Part shown: positions 29,315 to 39,021 of the stretch, one piece after another
Position numbering within the stretch: position 1 is the first letter of the stretch
Layout of the letters: each line of letters opens with the position of its first letter
NCBI GenBank assembly: GCA_016126655.1
Contig: CP065955.1
Coordinates: 1,471,001-1,535,000, forward strand
Source of the DNA: Aerococcaceae bacterium zg-1292
GTDB lineage: Bacteria > Bacillota > Bacilli > Lactobacillales > Aerococcaceae
Direction of reading: 5' to 3'
Length of the DNA: 64,000 bases
Notes under the pieces: model-generated
What the model saw: the letters and a program-made list of their open reading frames with translations, nothing else
Told to the model about the DNA's origin: nothing
Database searches by the model: none
Translations under genes and position numbers: made by a program

Positions 29315-30916
29315 TTAGATAAATTGTCTTAAAAAATCTTTCAATGCAGCATCTTCTTCCTCAGTTGTCCCGACTAATTGACCGAGTAGTTCATTTAATT
29401 CTTTCGTCGTTTTCTCAATATCCGCATCCACTTGTTGTATCTCGCGCGCTATTTCATTAAGTGGCACTACGATTTCTTCTTCGAAAGTATCAACATAACG
29501 TGGAATATTTAAGTTAAAGTCATTCTCTACAATCTTATCAAAAGATGCTACATACGAAAATTTATCTTGATCTTTGCGCTGAATATATGCATCTAAAATT
29601 TTATCAAGATGTGCCTCAGTCATTGTATTTTGGTTTTTACCTTTTTCAAATTCTTTAGACGCATCTATAAAGAGCACATCTCTATTGGTACGATTCTTTT
29701 TCAAGATGATGACAGTCGTTGGAATACTTGTGTTGTAAAAAATATTTGCAGGTAAACCAATAACCGTATCAATCGCACCTTCTTCTAATAAAGCCTTACG
29801 GATTTTCCCTTCTGCATTTCCTCTAAAAAGAACACCATGAGGTAATACAATAGCCATGACACCGTCTGATTGTTTGAGATGATAGTAACCGTGCAATAAA
29901 AATGCAAAATCAGCCTTAGATTTAGGTGCTAAGACGCTATAACGTGAAAAACGTGGGTCTTGTAAAAATCCAGAAGCAGAACTCCATTTAGCAGAATAAG
30001 GTGGATTCATCAACACACCGTCAAAATCGGTCGGTTCATCGGTTGGCCAGTCTTGATCTAATGTATCAGCATTACGTAGATGTTGATTTTCTACTGCAAC
30101 ATTATGTAGCATCATGTTCATACGAGCCAAATTATAAGTTGACGTGTTCAATTCTTGTCCATAATAATCAATGGTCTTCGGATGATTCGTAAAGCGACGG
30201 ACATTTAATAGTAATGAACCTGAACCCATTGTCGGGTCATATACAGAAAAATCTCGCTTATCTTCTCGCCCATGGAGTACAATTTGAGTCATTAATTGTG
30301 ATACAGCTTGTGGCGTATAAAACTCTCCGGCTTTTTTACCTGAATCACTCGCAAATTGACTGATTAAATATTCATAGGCATCACCTAAGACATCGCCATC
30401 GTGACCTGATAAGTCGATGGTTGCTAATTCTTTCATAATGGAAGAAATGGTAGCATTACGCTTTTGTGGGGTTTCTCCTAATTTTTTTGAATTTAGATCA
30501 ATATCTTCAAACAAATCATTAAAAATCTCATCCGATTGTTCAATATTACGAAATCCTTGTTCTAAGTCTACCAATTGAAACTCAGAAACATTTGCTTGTT
30601 GCACTAATGCTGTAAACGTTAACTTGGTTTCAATGACATAATTTAGTTCATCATTCAACATTTCAATTAAATCTTCTTGGTATTCAGGGTCATCATAGAC
30701 TACTTCATAAAATTTTTGAGCGGCTGCTAAATCATAGGTTGGTTGTTCAAACGTTTCACTTACTTTAATCAATAATTTATCTGATAGGTATTTGTAAAAA
30801 ATCATTCCAAGCAAATAGGATTTATATTCATTTGCATCCATTTTCGAACGCAAAGTATCGGCACAATTCCATAACGCTTGGTATAAGTGACGTGAATTTG
30901 TTGTTAGTTCTGTCAT
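29315..30916 (-). CDS. hsdM: Type I restriction-modification DNA methyltransferase subunit
   Basis: A 533-residue HsdM. The N-terminal helical domain begins SRHLYQALWNCADTLR. The SAM-binding motif I is DPTMGSGSLLL and the N6-adenine catalytic motif IV is NPPY, near residue 300. ATG at 30916 follows AAAGGAAAA and gives the usual N-terminus; a longer frame to 30946 adds no family sequence. HsdM with HsdS methylates and, with HsdR, restricts DNA. Here it is the last gene of the operon, after a dead hsdS and the ART-NADAR insert, which is an unusual order. Confidence 0.95.
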   Translation of the reverse strand: MTELTTNSRHLYQALWNCADTLRSKMDANEYKSYLLGMIFYKYLSDKLLIKVSETFEQPTYDLAAAQKFYEVVYDDPEYQEDLIEMLNDELNYVIETKLTFTALVQQANVSEFQLVDLEQGFRNIEQSDEIFNDLFEDIDLNSKKLGETPQKRNATISSIMKELATIDLSGHDGDVLGDAYEYLISQFASDSGKKAGEFYTPQAVSQLMTQIVLHGREDKRDFSVYDPTMGSGSLLLNVRRFTNHPKTIDYYGQELNTSTYNLARMNMMLHNVAVENQHLRNADTLDQDWPTDEPTDFDGVLMNPPYSAKWSSASGFLQDPRFSRYSVLAPKSKADFAFLLHGYYHLKQSDGVMAIVLPHGVLFRGNAEGKIRKALLEEGAIDTVIGLPANIFYNTSIPTTVIILKKNRTNRDVLFIDASKEFEKGKNQNTMTEAHLDKILDAYIQRKDQDKFSYVASFDKIVENDFNLNIPRYVDTFEEEIVVPLNEIAREIQQVDADIEKTTKELNELLGQLVGTTEEEDAALKDFLRQFI

Positions 30917-30974
30917 GTTTTTTTCCTTTCTGATATCTAGTATCAACCATTATTTGTACAAAAAATTACTTTAA

Positions 30975-31352
30975 TCATAATTTGTTTATCATTTGATTGT
31001 TTTCCACCTTACGCTGATAAGTGATGATGAGGTGGTCGAGGGTGGAGAGGAAAGTGCCAATTTGAGTTTGTTCTGAATAACTAGTAATATAAAGTTCTTC
31101 ATTCCCATAATCATGATAATATATGTGTGGAATCGTTGTTCCAATTTCTATCCTACCAACTCCTGCTCCATCTTTTATTATTGGAATATATTCATTTTCT
31201 TGCTCAAACTTTTCAACTCTAGCCATAATATTATTTGCATCAAAGACTGGATATTTACCTCTATTATCATCTGATTTAATTTAATTAACTGAAATTGAAG
31301 TAGATTCGTAAAATGTTATCTTATTTAGTTTACGCTATTCCCAAGAAAAACT
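30975..31352 (-). pseudogene. hsdS: Remnant of a second HsdS target-recognition half, with two in-frame stops
   Basis: From 31343 the frame reads WE-stop-RKL, the decayed form of the conserved HsdS WEQRKL block. A second stop lies at 31281-31283. An open stretch then reads KYPVFDANNIMARVEKF to TLDHLIITYQRKVEN, the end of a TRD and start of the central conserved helix. An ATG at 31226 could give 83 residues, but that is less than half a TRD module. It sits right after the NADAR gene. It may be a spare cassette for shuffling or simple decay. Confidence 0.8.
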
Positions 31353-31355
31353 GGA

Positions 31356-31829
31356 TTACAAGCTTTCACGCACCATCATAAGTGTATACCCAAGCAAGTT
31401 TTTCCCTTTCCATTTTGTATTATCAAGCCTGTCTGGATCTTTCATTGATAGTCCCACACCCCAAATTAAATCTTTTACTGCACATTCCGCTAATATTACT
31501 TTGTCGGTAGATTTAAGCTTATCTTTTAAATCCTCATTCTGTGAGAATTTTGCCAAAAGTCCTTCATAAACAACAATCTGCCTAATGCCGTTCCAGATAT
31601 GCTCATCATAATTTGATACTTGCCGTCCAAGTGCCTTAATTTCAGCAACATCATCTGTAGAAAGTATTTTTGCTGCTATTACTTCGTCACCAAAGCAAAT
31701 CGCCTTACGGTACATCATAAATTGTTCAATTGATGAAAAAATTTTATTCTCTATCGTAAATGGTGATAGATACCAATTGCTTAAATAACCATTTTCTTCA
31801 TTTGGATTGTGAAAACATATAACACTCAT
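31356..31829 (-). CDS. NADAR family protein (YbiA-like N-glycosidase fold)
   Basis: This 157-residue protein matches NADAR/DUF1768 throughout: a FHNPNEENGYLSNWYLSPF start, SSIEQFMMYRKA, EIKALGRQVSNYD, VYEGLLAKFSQN, and the C-terminal DLIWGVGLSMKD and WKGKNLLG. NADAR proteins hydrolyse ADP-ribose derivatives, and some reverse guanine ADP-ribosylation as antitoxins to DarT1. Its ATG overlaps the stop of the 139-aa gene (ATGA), so the pair is translationally coupled. With an ADP-ribosyltransferase two genes upstream, an antitoxin or reversal role is a reasonable inference. Confidence 0.88.
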   Translation of the reverse strand: MSVICFHNPNEENGYLSNWYLSPFTIENKIFSSIEQFMMYRKAICFGDEVIAAKILSTDDVAEIKALGRQVSNYDEHIWNGIRQIVVYEGLLAKFSQNEDLKDKLKSTDKVILAECAVKDLIWGVGLSMKDPDRLDNTKWKGKNLLGYTLMMVRESL

Positions 31830-32245
31830 CGCTCTTCCCCAACCTTTTGTACCGCTAAATCAAGTTCCAAGTCATGCAAACCATTATAGGCTTTCTTCAA
31901 AAAATCAAGTGGAACTTTTTTCAGCACTTCGGAACTCGGAATATTGTAGTACCACTGATAATAAGCATAGAACTCGCCAATCCAATCAGGCATAAAACCG
32001 CCAATAGCCTTACCAGACTTCAAAATATAATTTTCTGTTTCAATAAAGTAGTTCCATAACTCTTTAGCATTCATAGTATTTACATATGCTTGTGCTTCAT
32101 CAATACTTTTTCTAGTTTTGCTTTGCATATAGGTCTTAATAAAGTCCTCAGTGTCCTTATCAGAGAAATTTTGAGCAACAAAGTCAAATAGTTTTCCTTG
32201 ATTTTCCACCACATCATTCAAATAATATTCTGAATAGGATCTCAT
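31826..32245 (-). CDS. Unrecognised 139-residue protein between ART and NADAR
   Basis: I do not recognise a named family. The protein is soluble, aromatic-rich in its middle (GGFMPDWIGEFYAYYQWYYN) and charged at its ends. It overlaps the upstream ADP-ribosyltransferase stop and the downstream NADAR start by 4 bases each, so all three are made together. The size and position suit an immunity protein, specificity factor or chaperone for the transferase. DUF3990 proteins elsewhere often have a smaller partner; this one is longer. Confidence 0.8.
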   Translation of the reverse strand: MRSYSEYYLNDVVENQGKLFDFVAQNFSDKDTEDFIKTYMQSKTRKSIDEAQAYVNTMNAKELWNYFIETENYILKSGKAIGGFMPDWIGEFYAYYQWYYNIPSSEVLKKVPLDFLKKAYNGLHDLELDLAVQKVGEER

Positions 32246-32904
32246 AATAATTCCTCCTTAAAAAGCGTACTAAACACCTTAGTTACATGATTGGCATCTG
32301 AATCAACAAGATCTCTCATTTTCTGCCTTGCACTAATATCACGCTGATTATACTTTTCATTAAACTCAGCATACTGAACAGGCATTAAATCATCCTCTAA
32401 TTCGTGCAGTTTAGAGTAAGCAAGCTTGGACTTAATACAATACTGAACACCCAAACCACCCAAAGAAAGCAGTTCTTCAAGAATATCCATATCAATATTG
32501 TCTCTTACAAATTCCTTTGCAATGTAGAAATAAGAGGCATTTGCTCTCCATCCTCTGATAACATCGTAATCTTTAGTGTCTACACCGTATTTTTCTATAA
32601 ACTTCTTTGCTAACATGCGATAACGCTTTGAGTCAGCAGCATCTCTATGCTTCATCAGTTCAGCCAGCCAAGCTAACACGCCTTTTTCTTGAAAATCTAA
32701 AATTTTAAGTCCTGCAGTATCCAGCTGATACTTATGAACCCATCCATTTTCCTCATTCGGTCGACATACAGCCCATTCTTTTGCAAGGTCAATACTTTCG
32801 ATCAAATAAAACCCCTGACCATAGTCATGCTTTTTTTCGCCCTTGCCGTATGTTGGTACTACGATTTTGTCTGAAGTACCATGAAATAAGATCAACTTGT
32901 CCAT
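32242..32904 (-). CDS. DUF3990 domain protein, predicted ADP-ribosyltransferase
   Basis: A 220-residue protein. Near the N-terminus LFHGTSDKI gives the H-G-T motif, and DYGQGFYLIESIDLAKEWA gives the G-x-G-F-Y motif, both typical of the diphtheria-toxin-like ART fold of DUF3990. The later blocks YDVIRGWRAN and LSLGGLGVQYCIKS match the end of the same domain. Its target is unknown. ATG follows GGAGG, 14 bp after hsdS, so it is expressed from the restriction operon. It looks like a toxin or effector with the next two genes. Confidence 0.82.
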   Translation of the reverse strand: MDKLILFHGTSDKIVVPTYGKGEKKHDYGQGFYLIESIDLAKEWAVCRPNEENGWVHKYQLDTAGLKILDFQEKGVLAWLAELMKHRDAADSKRYRMLAKKFIEKYGVDTKDYDVIRGWRANASYFYIAKEFVRDNIDMDILEELLSLGGLGVQYCIKSKLAYSKLHELEDDLMPVQYAEFNEKYNQRDISARQKMRDLVDSDANHVTKVFSTLFKEELL

Positions 32905-32918
32905 TTTCGCATTTCCTC

Positions 32919-34094
32919 CTAAATGAACATCTTTTCAAGCATAGATTTCTTGAGAATTTTTAATTTTTCCACCTTACGCTGATGAAGGGTGATGAGGTGG
33001 TCGAGGTGGGAGAAACACTTACCGATGTATGATTGCTCTTCCGTATTGGTAATAAACACTTTGGAATTATTTATATTTATTTTTGATAAACTAGGCACAC
33101 CAGTAGACTCATCTTTTTTATACCAATTTATTTTTTGAAATATACAATATATAAACATCAAATCAAAACTATCCTGCGGAATCGAGTAAAACAAAGTGTC
33201 CACAGTCCAAAATGGAGCCCTCAAAAGATATGGACTATTAATAGTTCCTTTTCTTCCAATCCCAATAGCATCTTTCTCATATGAAAGAGCTGAATCAACA
33301 CTAAGCATATATCCACCAGTTCCATATACAGGAATATTCCCCTGAGACAGATGTTTGTAATCTTTTCCACTTCTTACGTCAACGATTTCCCCCAACTTAC
33401 GCTGTTCCCAAGCGTCTGAAAAGCCTTTGAATCGTAATTCTGGAATATTTTTCCCATTTTTTGGGAACATTTTAGCTAGTAATGTCTTTTTCAATGTCTG
33501 TAACCCTTCCTCCTTACGCTGATGAAGGGTGATGAGGTGGTCTAATGTAGTTAAATATTCTCCGATTTTTTGCTGTTCCACAATATGTGGTAGAGGAATT
33601 GGCATTTCAAAAAATATAGAATCTTTTATTGAAAACCTGTCAGACCTTGCACCCGAATTACCATTGAAATTCATAAATGAATGCCAATACCTACTCTTGA
33701 AGAAATATTCTAAATAAGTTGTGTCAATATCGTGTGTTCTAAAAACCGTATAAAGTGGTGACATTACGCCAATTTTGGCTAACTTATTACGATTTATCGG
33801 ACCAACAGGTGCAGAAATTGAGATACGAGGATTATAAACAAAATCCTCACTCCTGACGATATAATAACCGTCTAAACTATTAACTTTTGCAATATCATGG
33901 TCAAAAAAATCTCTTTGGCTTATTATTCCAAACTCTGCCGAGTTAGTAAAAGTTTCTATATATTGTAGTCCTATATTTTTTTCATTTACTTTATCTGCAA
34001 CTTCCCCCAACTTACGCTGTTCCCAAGCTTTCGCGCCTTCCCCTGCAAACTCTTTAAAACGAACTTTCGGTTGTATTATTTTATTGTTTGTCAT
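32919..34094 (-). CDS. hsdS: Type I restriction specificity subunit, two target-recognition halves
   Basis: A 391-residue HsdS. Two TRD modules follow WEQRKLGEV (about residue 25) and WEQRKLGEI (about residue 228), each ending in a central helix with HLITLHQRK. ATG at 34094 has an AGGAAAGG site and follows hsdR by 13 bp; an in-frame start at 34145 would overlap hsdR. The first TRD (33514-34030) is the same, in protein and in the DNA I compared, as the inverted copy at 37222-37738. A 27-bp block is shared by both halves. Confidence 0.93.
   Translation of the reverse strand: MTNNKIIQPKVRFKEFAGEGAKAWEQRKLGEVADKVNEKNIGLQYIETFTNSAEFGIISQRDFFDHDIAKVNSLDGYYIVRSEDFVYNPRISISAPVGPINRNKLAKIGVMSPLYTVFRTHDIDTTYLEYFFKSRYWHSFMNFNGNSGARSDRFSIKDSIFFEMPIPLPHIVEQQKIGEYLTTLDHLITLHQRKEEGLQTLKKTLLAKMFPKNGKNIPELRFKGFSDAWEQRKLGEIVDVRSGKDYKHLSQGNIPVYGTGGYMLSVDSALSYEKDAIGIGRKGTINSPYLLRAPFWTVDTLFYSIPQDSFDLMFIYCIFQKINWYKKDESTGVPSLSKININNSKVFITNTEEQSYIGKCFSHLDHLITLHQRKVEKLKILKKSMLEKMFI
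33387..33413 (-). repeat. 27-bp hsdS recombination-type repeat, second half
   Basis: The minus strand starts GCTTGGGAACAGCG and ends GTTGGGGGAA. The same 27 bases occur at 34002-34028 (same orientation) and 37224-37250 (inverted). It marks the 5' edge of each TRD and encodes WEQRKLGE. Confidence 0.85.
33514..34030 (-). repeat. 517-bp inverted repeat, copy 1 (inside hsdS)
   Basis: It runs from the LHQRK codons (33514) to the AAGCTTGGGA block (34030). The encoded peptide is identical to that of 37222-37738, and spot comparison of the DNA found no difference. Divergence begins immediately outside both ends. Confidence 0.9.
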
Positions 34095-34107
34095 TATACC
34101 TTTCCTC

Positions 34108-37100
34108 CTATCGTTTGCGTTGTAGTGGGATAATTTCTTCTTCAATTAATTCTTTATGTTTCTTTTTAACAGCACGTTTATATTTAAGTCTATTCAGGGC
34201 ATCTGCACCCTTATTCTCTTGGTATTTATTAAAGTTTTGAGAATCAATTAATGCCTGTTCCCCTCTTTGTTTCTCTTTACCTAAGCGATAGTGATTCGCC
34301 ACAAATTGTAATTCTGACTGCCCTACTGCATATTCTTCAGAAAATTCTCTCAATGAATCCTCTACTTTTTCTTGAATTTCCTCTTCCAATATTTCCATGA
34401 CTGATTGACCTTTATAACGAATCGGATCCATTTGAATTTGTGCCCATAAATTACTGATGACAGTCGCCAATTTCGAATTCGATTTTTCTAAATCTATAAT
34501 ATATTTATCGATTGATGCAACATCCCTTGGCGAAATCTCTTGAATATCATTTTCCTCCTCAGGAATAAAGGCTTGAATCAAAGTGATAATATACTCATAG
34601 TTGATAACATCTGTTCGGATAGATTCAAGCGCATAATAAATATCCACTTTTGTAAGCGTCTTGTCCTCATCAGGATCTTTTCTATTTTTCAATTCATCAA
34701 TAACATTTTGATATTTTCCATTATATGATTCGATCATTGACTTAGTTAAGCCCACTGTTGACAATGCAGCCTGTTCATCATATTCTGAATACACTTGAAT
34801 CGAAGCAAATAATTTGTCAAATTCCTGATAGGCTTTCGCAAAGCGTCTCAATTCTTCATCTGAAGCTCGGTCAATATCCGGTGTTTGTTCAGGTGTCGAT
34901 GCAATTGCGAATAACTGTTTTACTTTCTCATCGAAATCCGCTTTCTCTTCCGACCATTCTGGTGCTAAAACAAAATTCTCGCCACCATTTGAGTACAATT
35001 TCAACGCATTATCAACGCTTTCCTTGAATAATTGTGGTGCTTGGAAAGTAACAATTTGTCCATGTTTCTTCTGTTGGTCGAATAAGCGATTCGTTCGACT
35101 AAAAGCTTGGACAAGATGCTGCGGCTTCATTGGTAATCGGTCGATAAATAAAGTGGATAGACTGGGTGCATCAAAGCCAGTTAATAGCCTATCTACCACA
35201 ATTACTAAGTCCAACTGCTGATCCCTAAACTGATAACGATCACTCTTACGTGCTAAACGATCATTCAGATTCGTATTATACCCTCTATAATCCATTACAT
35301 GAAAATGTGTATTAAATTGTTGGTTATAATACTCAATGGCTTGTTTCATCTTTTCTTGACTTTGAATACTACTCGATTCATTTTCACTAACAGAATACGT
35401 AATCGCTACTCTAGGAAAGTCAGGTACCATTCTCTTTATTTCTTCCGATAAGGTTACTGTAACACCTTCTCGTGTCAAAGTTCCCTCTTCTTTTAATTCT
35501 TTAAAATAATCAAAATACCGTTGCGCAATCGCAATACTTTTTACAGTTAAAATCGCACTATACGTGTTCCCTACCCCACGATTTAATCCTAATTTTCTGA
35601 CCGATTGATTTACAATCGAATCAATCACTCGCAACATATGGCTATCTTTTTCATACACTTCAGAAGAGATATCTTTCTCCTCTATCTCATTCATAATCGT
35701 TGATTTATACTCAACTTGAAAACCCAGTACAGCTTTATCATGAATCGCTTCTTTTACTGTATACTCATGCAGACAGTTACCATATTGCTCCTCTGTTGTT
35801 TGAGCTAAATTACCTAATTGTTCTCGTTTATTTTCAGCAAAAATCGGTGTACCTGTAAAGCCGTACCATGTAGAATGGACAAAAAAACGTGATATTACTT
35901 TTTGTGCTTGCGGTGTAACTGCACGGTGACATTCATCTACTACAAACGCTAATTTAATTTGCCGAATACCTGCTTGTTTGGATTCATATTTTCCACGTTC
36001 AAACTTTTTCATCATAGTTTGAATTTTTTGAATCGTCGTTACAATTACTGATTTCTCTTTTGAAATTAGACGCTTAACTAACGCATCGGTATTATCCGTT
36101 TCATCAATATCAATCACATCATTTCGTGCATACGATAAGAAACTCAATGATGTTTGTTGGTCTAAATCTTGACGATCCACCACAAAAATAGTCTTTTCCA
36201 TTGAGGGAATCAATAATAAATTACGTGCCACTTTATAGCTCGTTAATGTCTTTCCAGAACCTGTCGTATGCCAAATATAGCCAGACTCTCCCCTACACGC
36301 ACGTTTTTTCACTTCTTCAATAGCATGTACTTGATAAGGACGCAATAAAATGAGTGCTTTTTTATCATCATCAATAACAGAATATTGCATCACCATTTCA
36401 TGCGCACGTGGAATAGACAATACATGATCTGCGAAATCTAATAAGTGATTAACTGGTTGATTATTTTTATCCACCCATTTAGTCAAAAATTGATCATTTA
36501 GACGATTTTCACGTGCTGCTGCAATATAGCGTGTTTCAGATACATTTGAAATTACAAACATTTGAAGTGTTGAATAAATACCTCTAAACTTACCTTCTTT
36601 GTCATACTTTTTAATTTGATAAAAGGCATCCATAAAACCAGTACTATTATTTTTTAGTTCAATATGGATCATCGGCAAGCCATTAATTAATAGTGTTACA
36701 TCTAAACGTCGATTACCATCTGAGTTGGAAGCACTACTACGTTCAACTTGATTCACTACTTCATAAGAAGACGTTCCCCCACTGACATTGTCACGCCGTA
36801 ATACCTCCAGATAAATCGTACCTAATGACGCATCTTCACGCTGAACCACCACTCGAACAATTCCGTTCTCCCCTACTAACCATTTAGCTGCAGAGTAGTA
36901 ATTAACAAAATTCAGTTGATTCTTTATTTGCTCTTTTTCTTGTTTGGTTAACGGCACTTCATTCAGTAATCGTACATTATTTTGTTCTAATTTTAAAAAG
37001 AAATTATTCCATAATTGTTCTTCATTCTTTAAATCATCACGATATGTCCATTGACTTTCTCCACTTGTTAGTCTATCAATCAATTGTCGTTCATACATTA

Positions 37101-37122
37101 ATTCTCCTGTATAATTCGCCAA
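34108..37122 (-). CDS. hsdR: Type I restriction endonuclease subunit R
   Basis: A 1004-residue HsdR. An N-terminal nuclease domain carries the ELKN core ([13 protein letters not shown], about residue 155). The SF2 translocase has Walker [12 protein letters not shown] (near residue 285), DECH motif II and TGTPIF motif III, with [12 protein letters not shown] and QAFSRTNR later. The start is TTG with AAGGAGGGG upstream. An apparent -10 (TATGATAAAAT) lies in the 100-bp gap to the inverted repeat. It is the first gene of the leftward operon and sits between the two inverted TRD copies. Confidence 0.95.
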   Translation of the reverse strand: MANYTGELMYERQLIDRLTSGESQWTYRDDLKNEEQLWNNFFLKLEQNNVRLLNEVPLTKQEKEQIKNQLNFVNYYSAAKWLVGENGIVRVVVQREDASLGTIYLEVLRRDNVSGGTSSYEVVNQVERSSASNSDGNRRLDVTLLINGLPMIHIELKNNSTGFMDAFYQIKKYDKEGKFRGIYSTLQMFVISNVSETRYIAAARENRLNDQFLTKWVDKNNQPVNHLLDFADHVLSIPRAHEMVMQYSVIDDDKKALILLRPYQVHAIEEVKKRACRGESGYIWHTTGSGKTLTSYKVARNLLLIPSMEKTIFVVDRQDLDQQTSLSFLSYARNDVIDIDETDNTDALVKRLISKEKSVIVTTIQKIQTMMKKFERGKYESKQAGIRQIKLAFVVDECHRAVTPQAQKVISRFFVHSTWYGFTGTPIFAENKREQLGNLAQTTEEQYGNCLHEYTVKEAIHDKAVLGFQVEYKSTIMNEIEEKDISSEVYEKDSHMLRVIDSIVNQSVRKLGLNRGVGNTYSAILTVKSIAIAQRYFDYFKELKEEGTLTREGVTVTLSEEIKRMVPDFPRVAITYSVSENESSSIQSQEKMKQAIEYYNQQFNTHFHVMDYRGYNTNLNDRLARKSDRYQFRDQQLDLVIVVDRLLTGFDAPSLSTLFIDRLPMKPQHLVQAFSRTNRLFDQQKKHGQIVTFQAPQLFKESVDNALKLYSNGGENFVLAPEWSEEKADFDEKVKQLFAIASTPEQTPDIDRASDEELRRFAKAYQEFDKLFASIQVYSEYDEQAALSTVGLTKSMIESYNGKYQNVIDELKNRKDPDEDKTLTKVDIYYALESIRTDVINYEYIITLIQAFIPEEENDIQEISPRDVASIDKYIIDLEKSNSKLATVISNLWAQIQMDPIRYKGQSVMEILEEEIQEKVEDSLREFSEEYAVGQSELQFVANHYRLGKEKQRGEQALIDSQNFNKYQENKGADALNRLKYKRAVKKKHKELIEEEIIPLQRKR

Positions 37123-37221
37123 ATTTACCCCTCCTTTTGGGACACTCTTGTACGTATTTTATCATATTTTAAATCGAATTTGTACTTTTTATCACAGAAA
37201 GACAAAGTATTTTAATACAGC

Positions 37222-37738
37222 AAGCTTGGGAACAGCGTAAGTTGGGGGAAGTTGCAGATAAAGTAAATGAAAAAAATATAGGACTACAATATATAGAAAC
37301 TTTTACTAACTCGGCAGAGTTTGGAATAATAAGCCAAAGAGATTTTTTTGACCATGATATTGCAAAAGTTAATAGTTTAGACGGTTATTATATCGTCAGG
37401 AGTGAGGATTTTGTTTATAATCCTCGTATCTCAATTTCTGCACCTGTTGGTCCGATAAATCGTAATAAGTTAGCCAAAATTGGCGTAATGTCACCACTTT
37501 ATACGGTTTTTAGAACACACGATATTGACACAACTTATTTAGAATATTTCTTCAAGAGTAGGTATTGGCATTCATTTATGAATTTCAATGGTAATTCGGG
37601 TGCAAGGTCTGACAGGTTTTCAATAAAAGATTCTATATTTTTTGAAATGCCAATTCCTCTACCACATATTGTGGAACAGCAAAAAATCGGAGAATATTTA
37701 ACTACATTAGACCACCTCATCACCCTTCATCAGCGTAA
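37222..37738 (+). repeat. 517-bp inverted repeat, copy 2
   Basis: Inverted partner of 33514-34030, separated from it by 3191 bp holding hsdR. The two copies could pair for a recombinase- or RecA-driven inversion. Confidence 0.9.
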
Positions 37739-37805
37739 CGAAAAATTTTATTCTAACTTCAAAAAATTATTATCACATTATAACACTTTCTACAAATCCA
37801 TCTAA
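37225..37805 (+). pseudogene. hsdS: Partial hsdS (single TRD, no normal start)
   Basis: The frame encodes WEQRKLGEVADK through a complete first TRD to HLITLHQR, then leaves homology with a 22-residue tail (NEKFYSNFKKLL onward). No ATG or ribosome site precedes the TRD, so it is probably silent until joined to the hsdS start by inversion. It lies between the hsdR promoter region and the recombinase gene, as in known phase-variable type I loci. The 180 bp after it is AT-rich with no gene. Confidence 0.85.
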
Positions 37806-37986
37806 AATTGTACTATTACATAGAATCATAGAACAGTTTCAAAACTGTTTTAATGATATTCACACATTTAATTCCATAAACTCTTACTTTTCATACTACA
37901 TTTCACTATTCATTTACGATACGATATATTTACCCCCTTATAATTCTTATACGCTCATCAACGTAAGTCAGAGAAAGGGTATAACT

Positions 37987-38901
37987 ATGGATGCAACAAA
38001 TTTATTTTCAGAATATTATGAGCAATGGATGACAATATATAAAAAAGATTCTGTTCGAAGCATTACTCTTGCAAAATATCAAATGACACTCAAATGGATT
38101 CGACAACTCGCACCGGATTTGACACTTGAACAACTTAATCGTTTAAATTACCAAACATTATTAAATGACTATGCAAAAGTACATGAACGACAAACAACGA
38201 TGGATTTCCATCATCAATTAAAAAGTGCCATTCTGGATGCAGTTGATGAAGGTTATTTGGAACGCGACCCTACTCGTAAAGCTATTATAAAAGGAAAAAT
38301 CCCTCGGAATAAAAAACCAAAATATCTTAGTCAATTTGAATTACACTCATTGTTACAACAATTGGATTTATCTAATCAACTCAACTGGGATTGGTTTATC
38401 CTATTAATTGCCAAAACTGGGATACGTTTTTCAGAAGCACTTGCTTTAACACCTGAAGACTTTGACTTTCCACATCAAATACTTTCTATCAATAAAACAT
38501 GGGATTACAAAGGAGATGGTGGTTTTGCGCCAACAAAAAATAAATCTTCTCATCGCAAAATTCGTATTGACTGGCAATTAGTAATTCAATTTTCTCAACT
38601 AATTAAAGGTTTTGAAGCGGAGAAACCCATCTTTACTGATGGAAAAGTATATAATTCAACAATAAACGATCGATTATCCCGACATTGTCGTCAAGCTGAA
38701 ATTCCAGTAATTTCAATTCATGGTTTGCGCCATACACACGCATCACTCTTGCTAAGTGCTGGAGTATCAATCGCAAGTGTCGCCCAACGCCTAGGTCATT
38801 CAAGCATGACGACAACTCAAAAAACATATTTACACATTATTCAAGAACTCGAAAATAAAGACACGGATATTATTATGCGATCCATGTCGGAACTATATTA
38901 A
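37987..38901 (+). CDS. Tyrosine recombinase/integrase beside hsdS copies
   Basis: A 304-residue tyrosine recombinase. The N-terminal SAM-like DNA-binding domain covers about residues 1-100. Catalytic residues are visible: Arg in KTGIRFSEAL, HxLR in IHGLRHTHAS, His in RLGHSS and the nucleophile Tyr in QKTYLH. Recombinases of this type next to hsdS fragments catalyse TRD inversions in other Firmicutes. It has its own leader with AGAAAGG. Phage integrase is an alternative, but no other phage gene is nearby. Confidence 0.88.
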   Translation: MDATNLFSEYYEQWMTIYKKDSVRSITLAKYQMTLKWIRQLAPDLTLEQLNRLNYQTLLNDYAKVHERQTTMDFHHQLKSAILDAVDEGYLERDPTRKAIIKGKIPRNKKPKYLSQFELHSLLQQLDLSNQLNWDWFILLIAKTGIRFSEALALTPEDFDFPHQILSINKTWDYKGDGGFAPTKNKSSHRKIRIDWQLVIQFSQLIKGFEAEKPIFTDGKVYNSTINDRLSRHCRQAEIPVISIHGLRHTHASLLLSAGVSIASVAQRLGHSSMTTTQKTYLHIIQELENKDTDIIMRSMSELY

Positions 38902-38946
38902 TAATTAAACTGACTTACATTGATGAGATGTTATTCTTTCCAGAAC

Positions 38947-38973
38947 AAAAAGCTAGCATTACGCTAACTTTTT
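38947..38973. terminator. Bidirectional terminator between the recombinase and GNAT exon 2
   Basis: AAAAAGCTAGC and GCTAACTTTTT form a stem with one mismatch around ATTAC. It ends in T-runs on both strands and serves convergent genes. A similar hairpin at 42062-42084 ends the MATE gene. Confidence 0.75.
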
Positions 38974-39021
38974 GAATTCTATAATAGTTTAATGAGTGTT
39001 ATCACAACAAAATATCACTCC

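Noticed and set aside
37242-37805. Functional one-TRD hsdS gene
   Set aside because: The only start is a TTG inside the conserved WEQRKLGE block with no ribosome site, and the central helix is cut short.
37987-38901. Prophage integrase
   Set aside because: No phage structural, lysis or repressor genes are nearby, whereas hsdS copies directly adjoin the gene.
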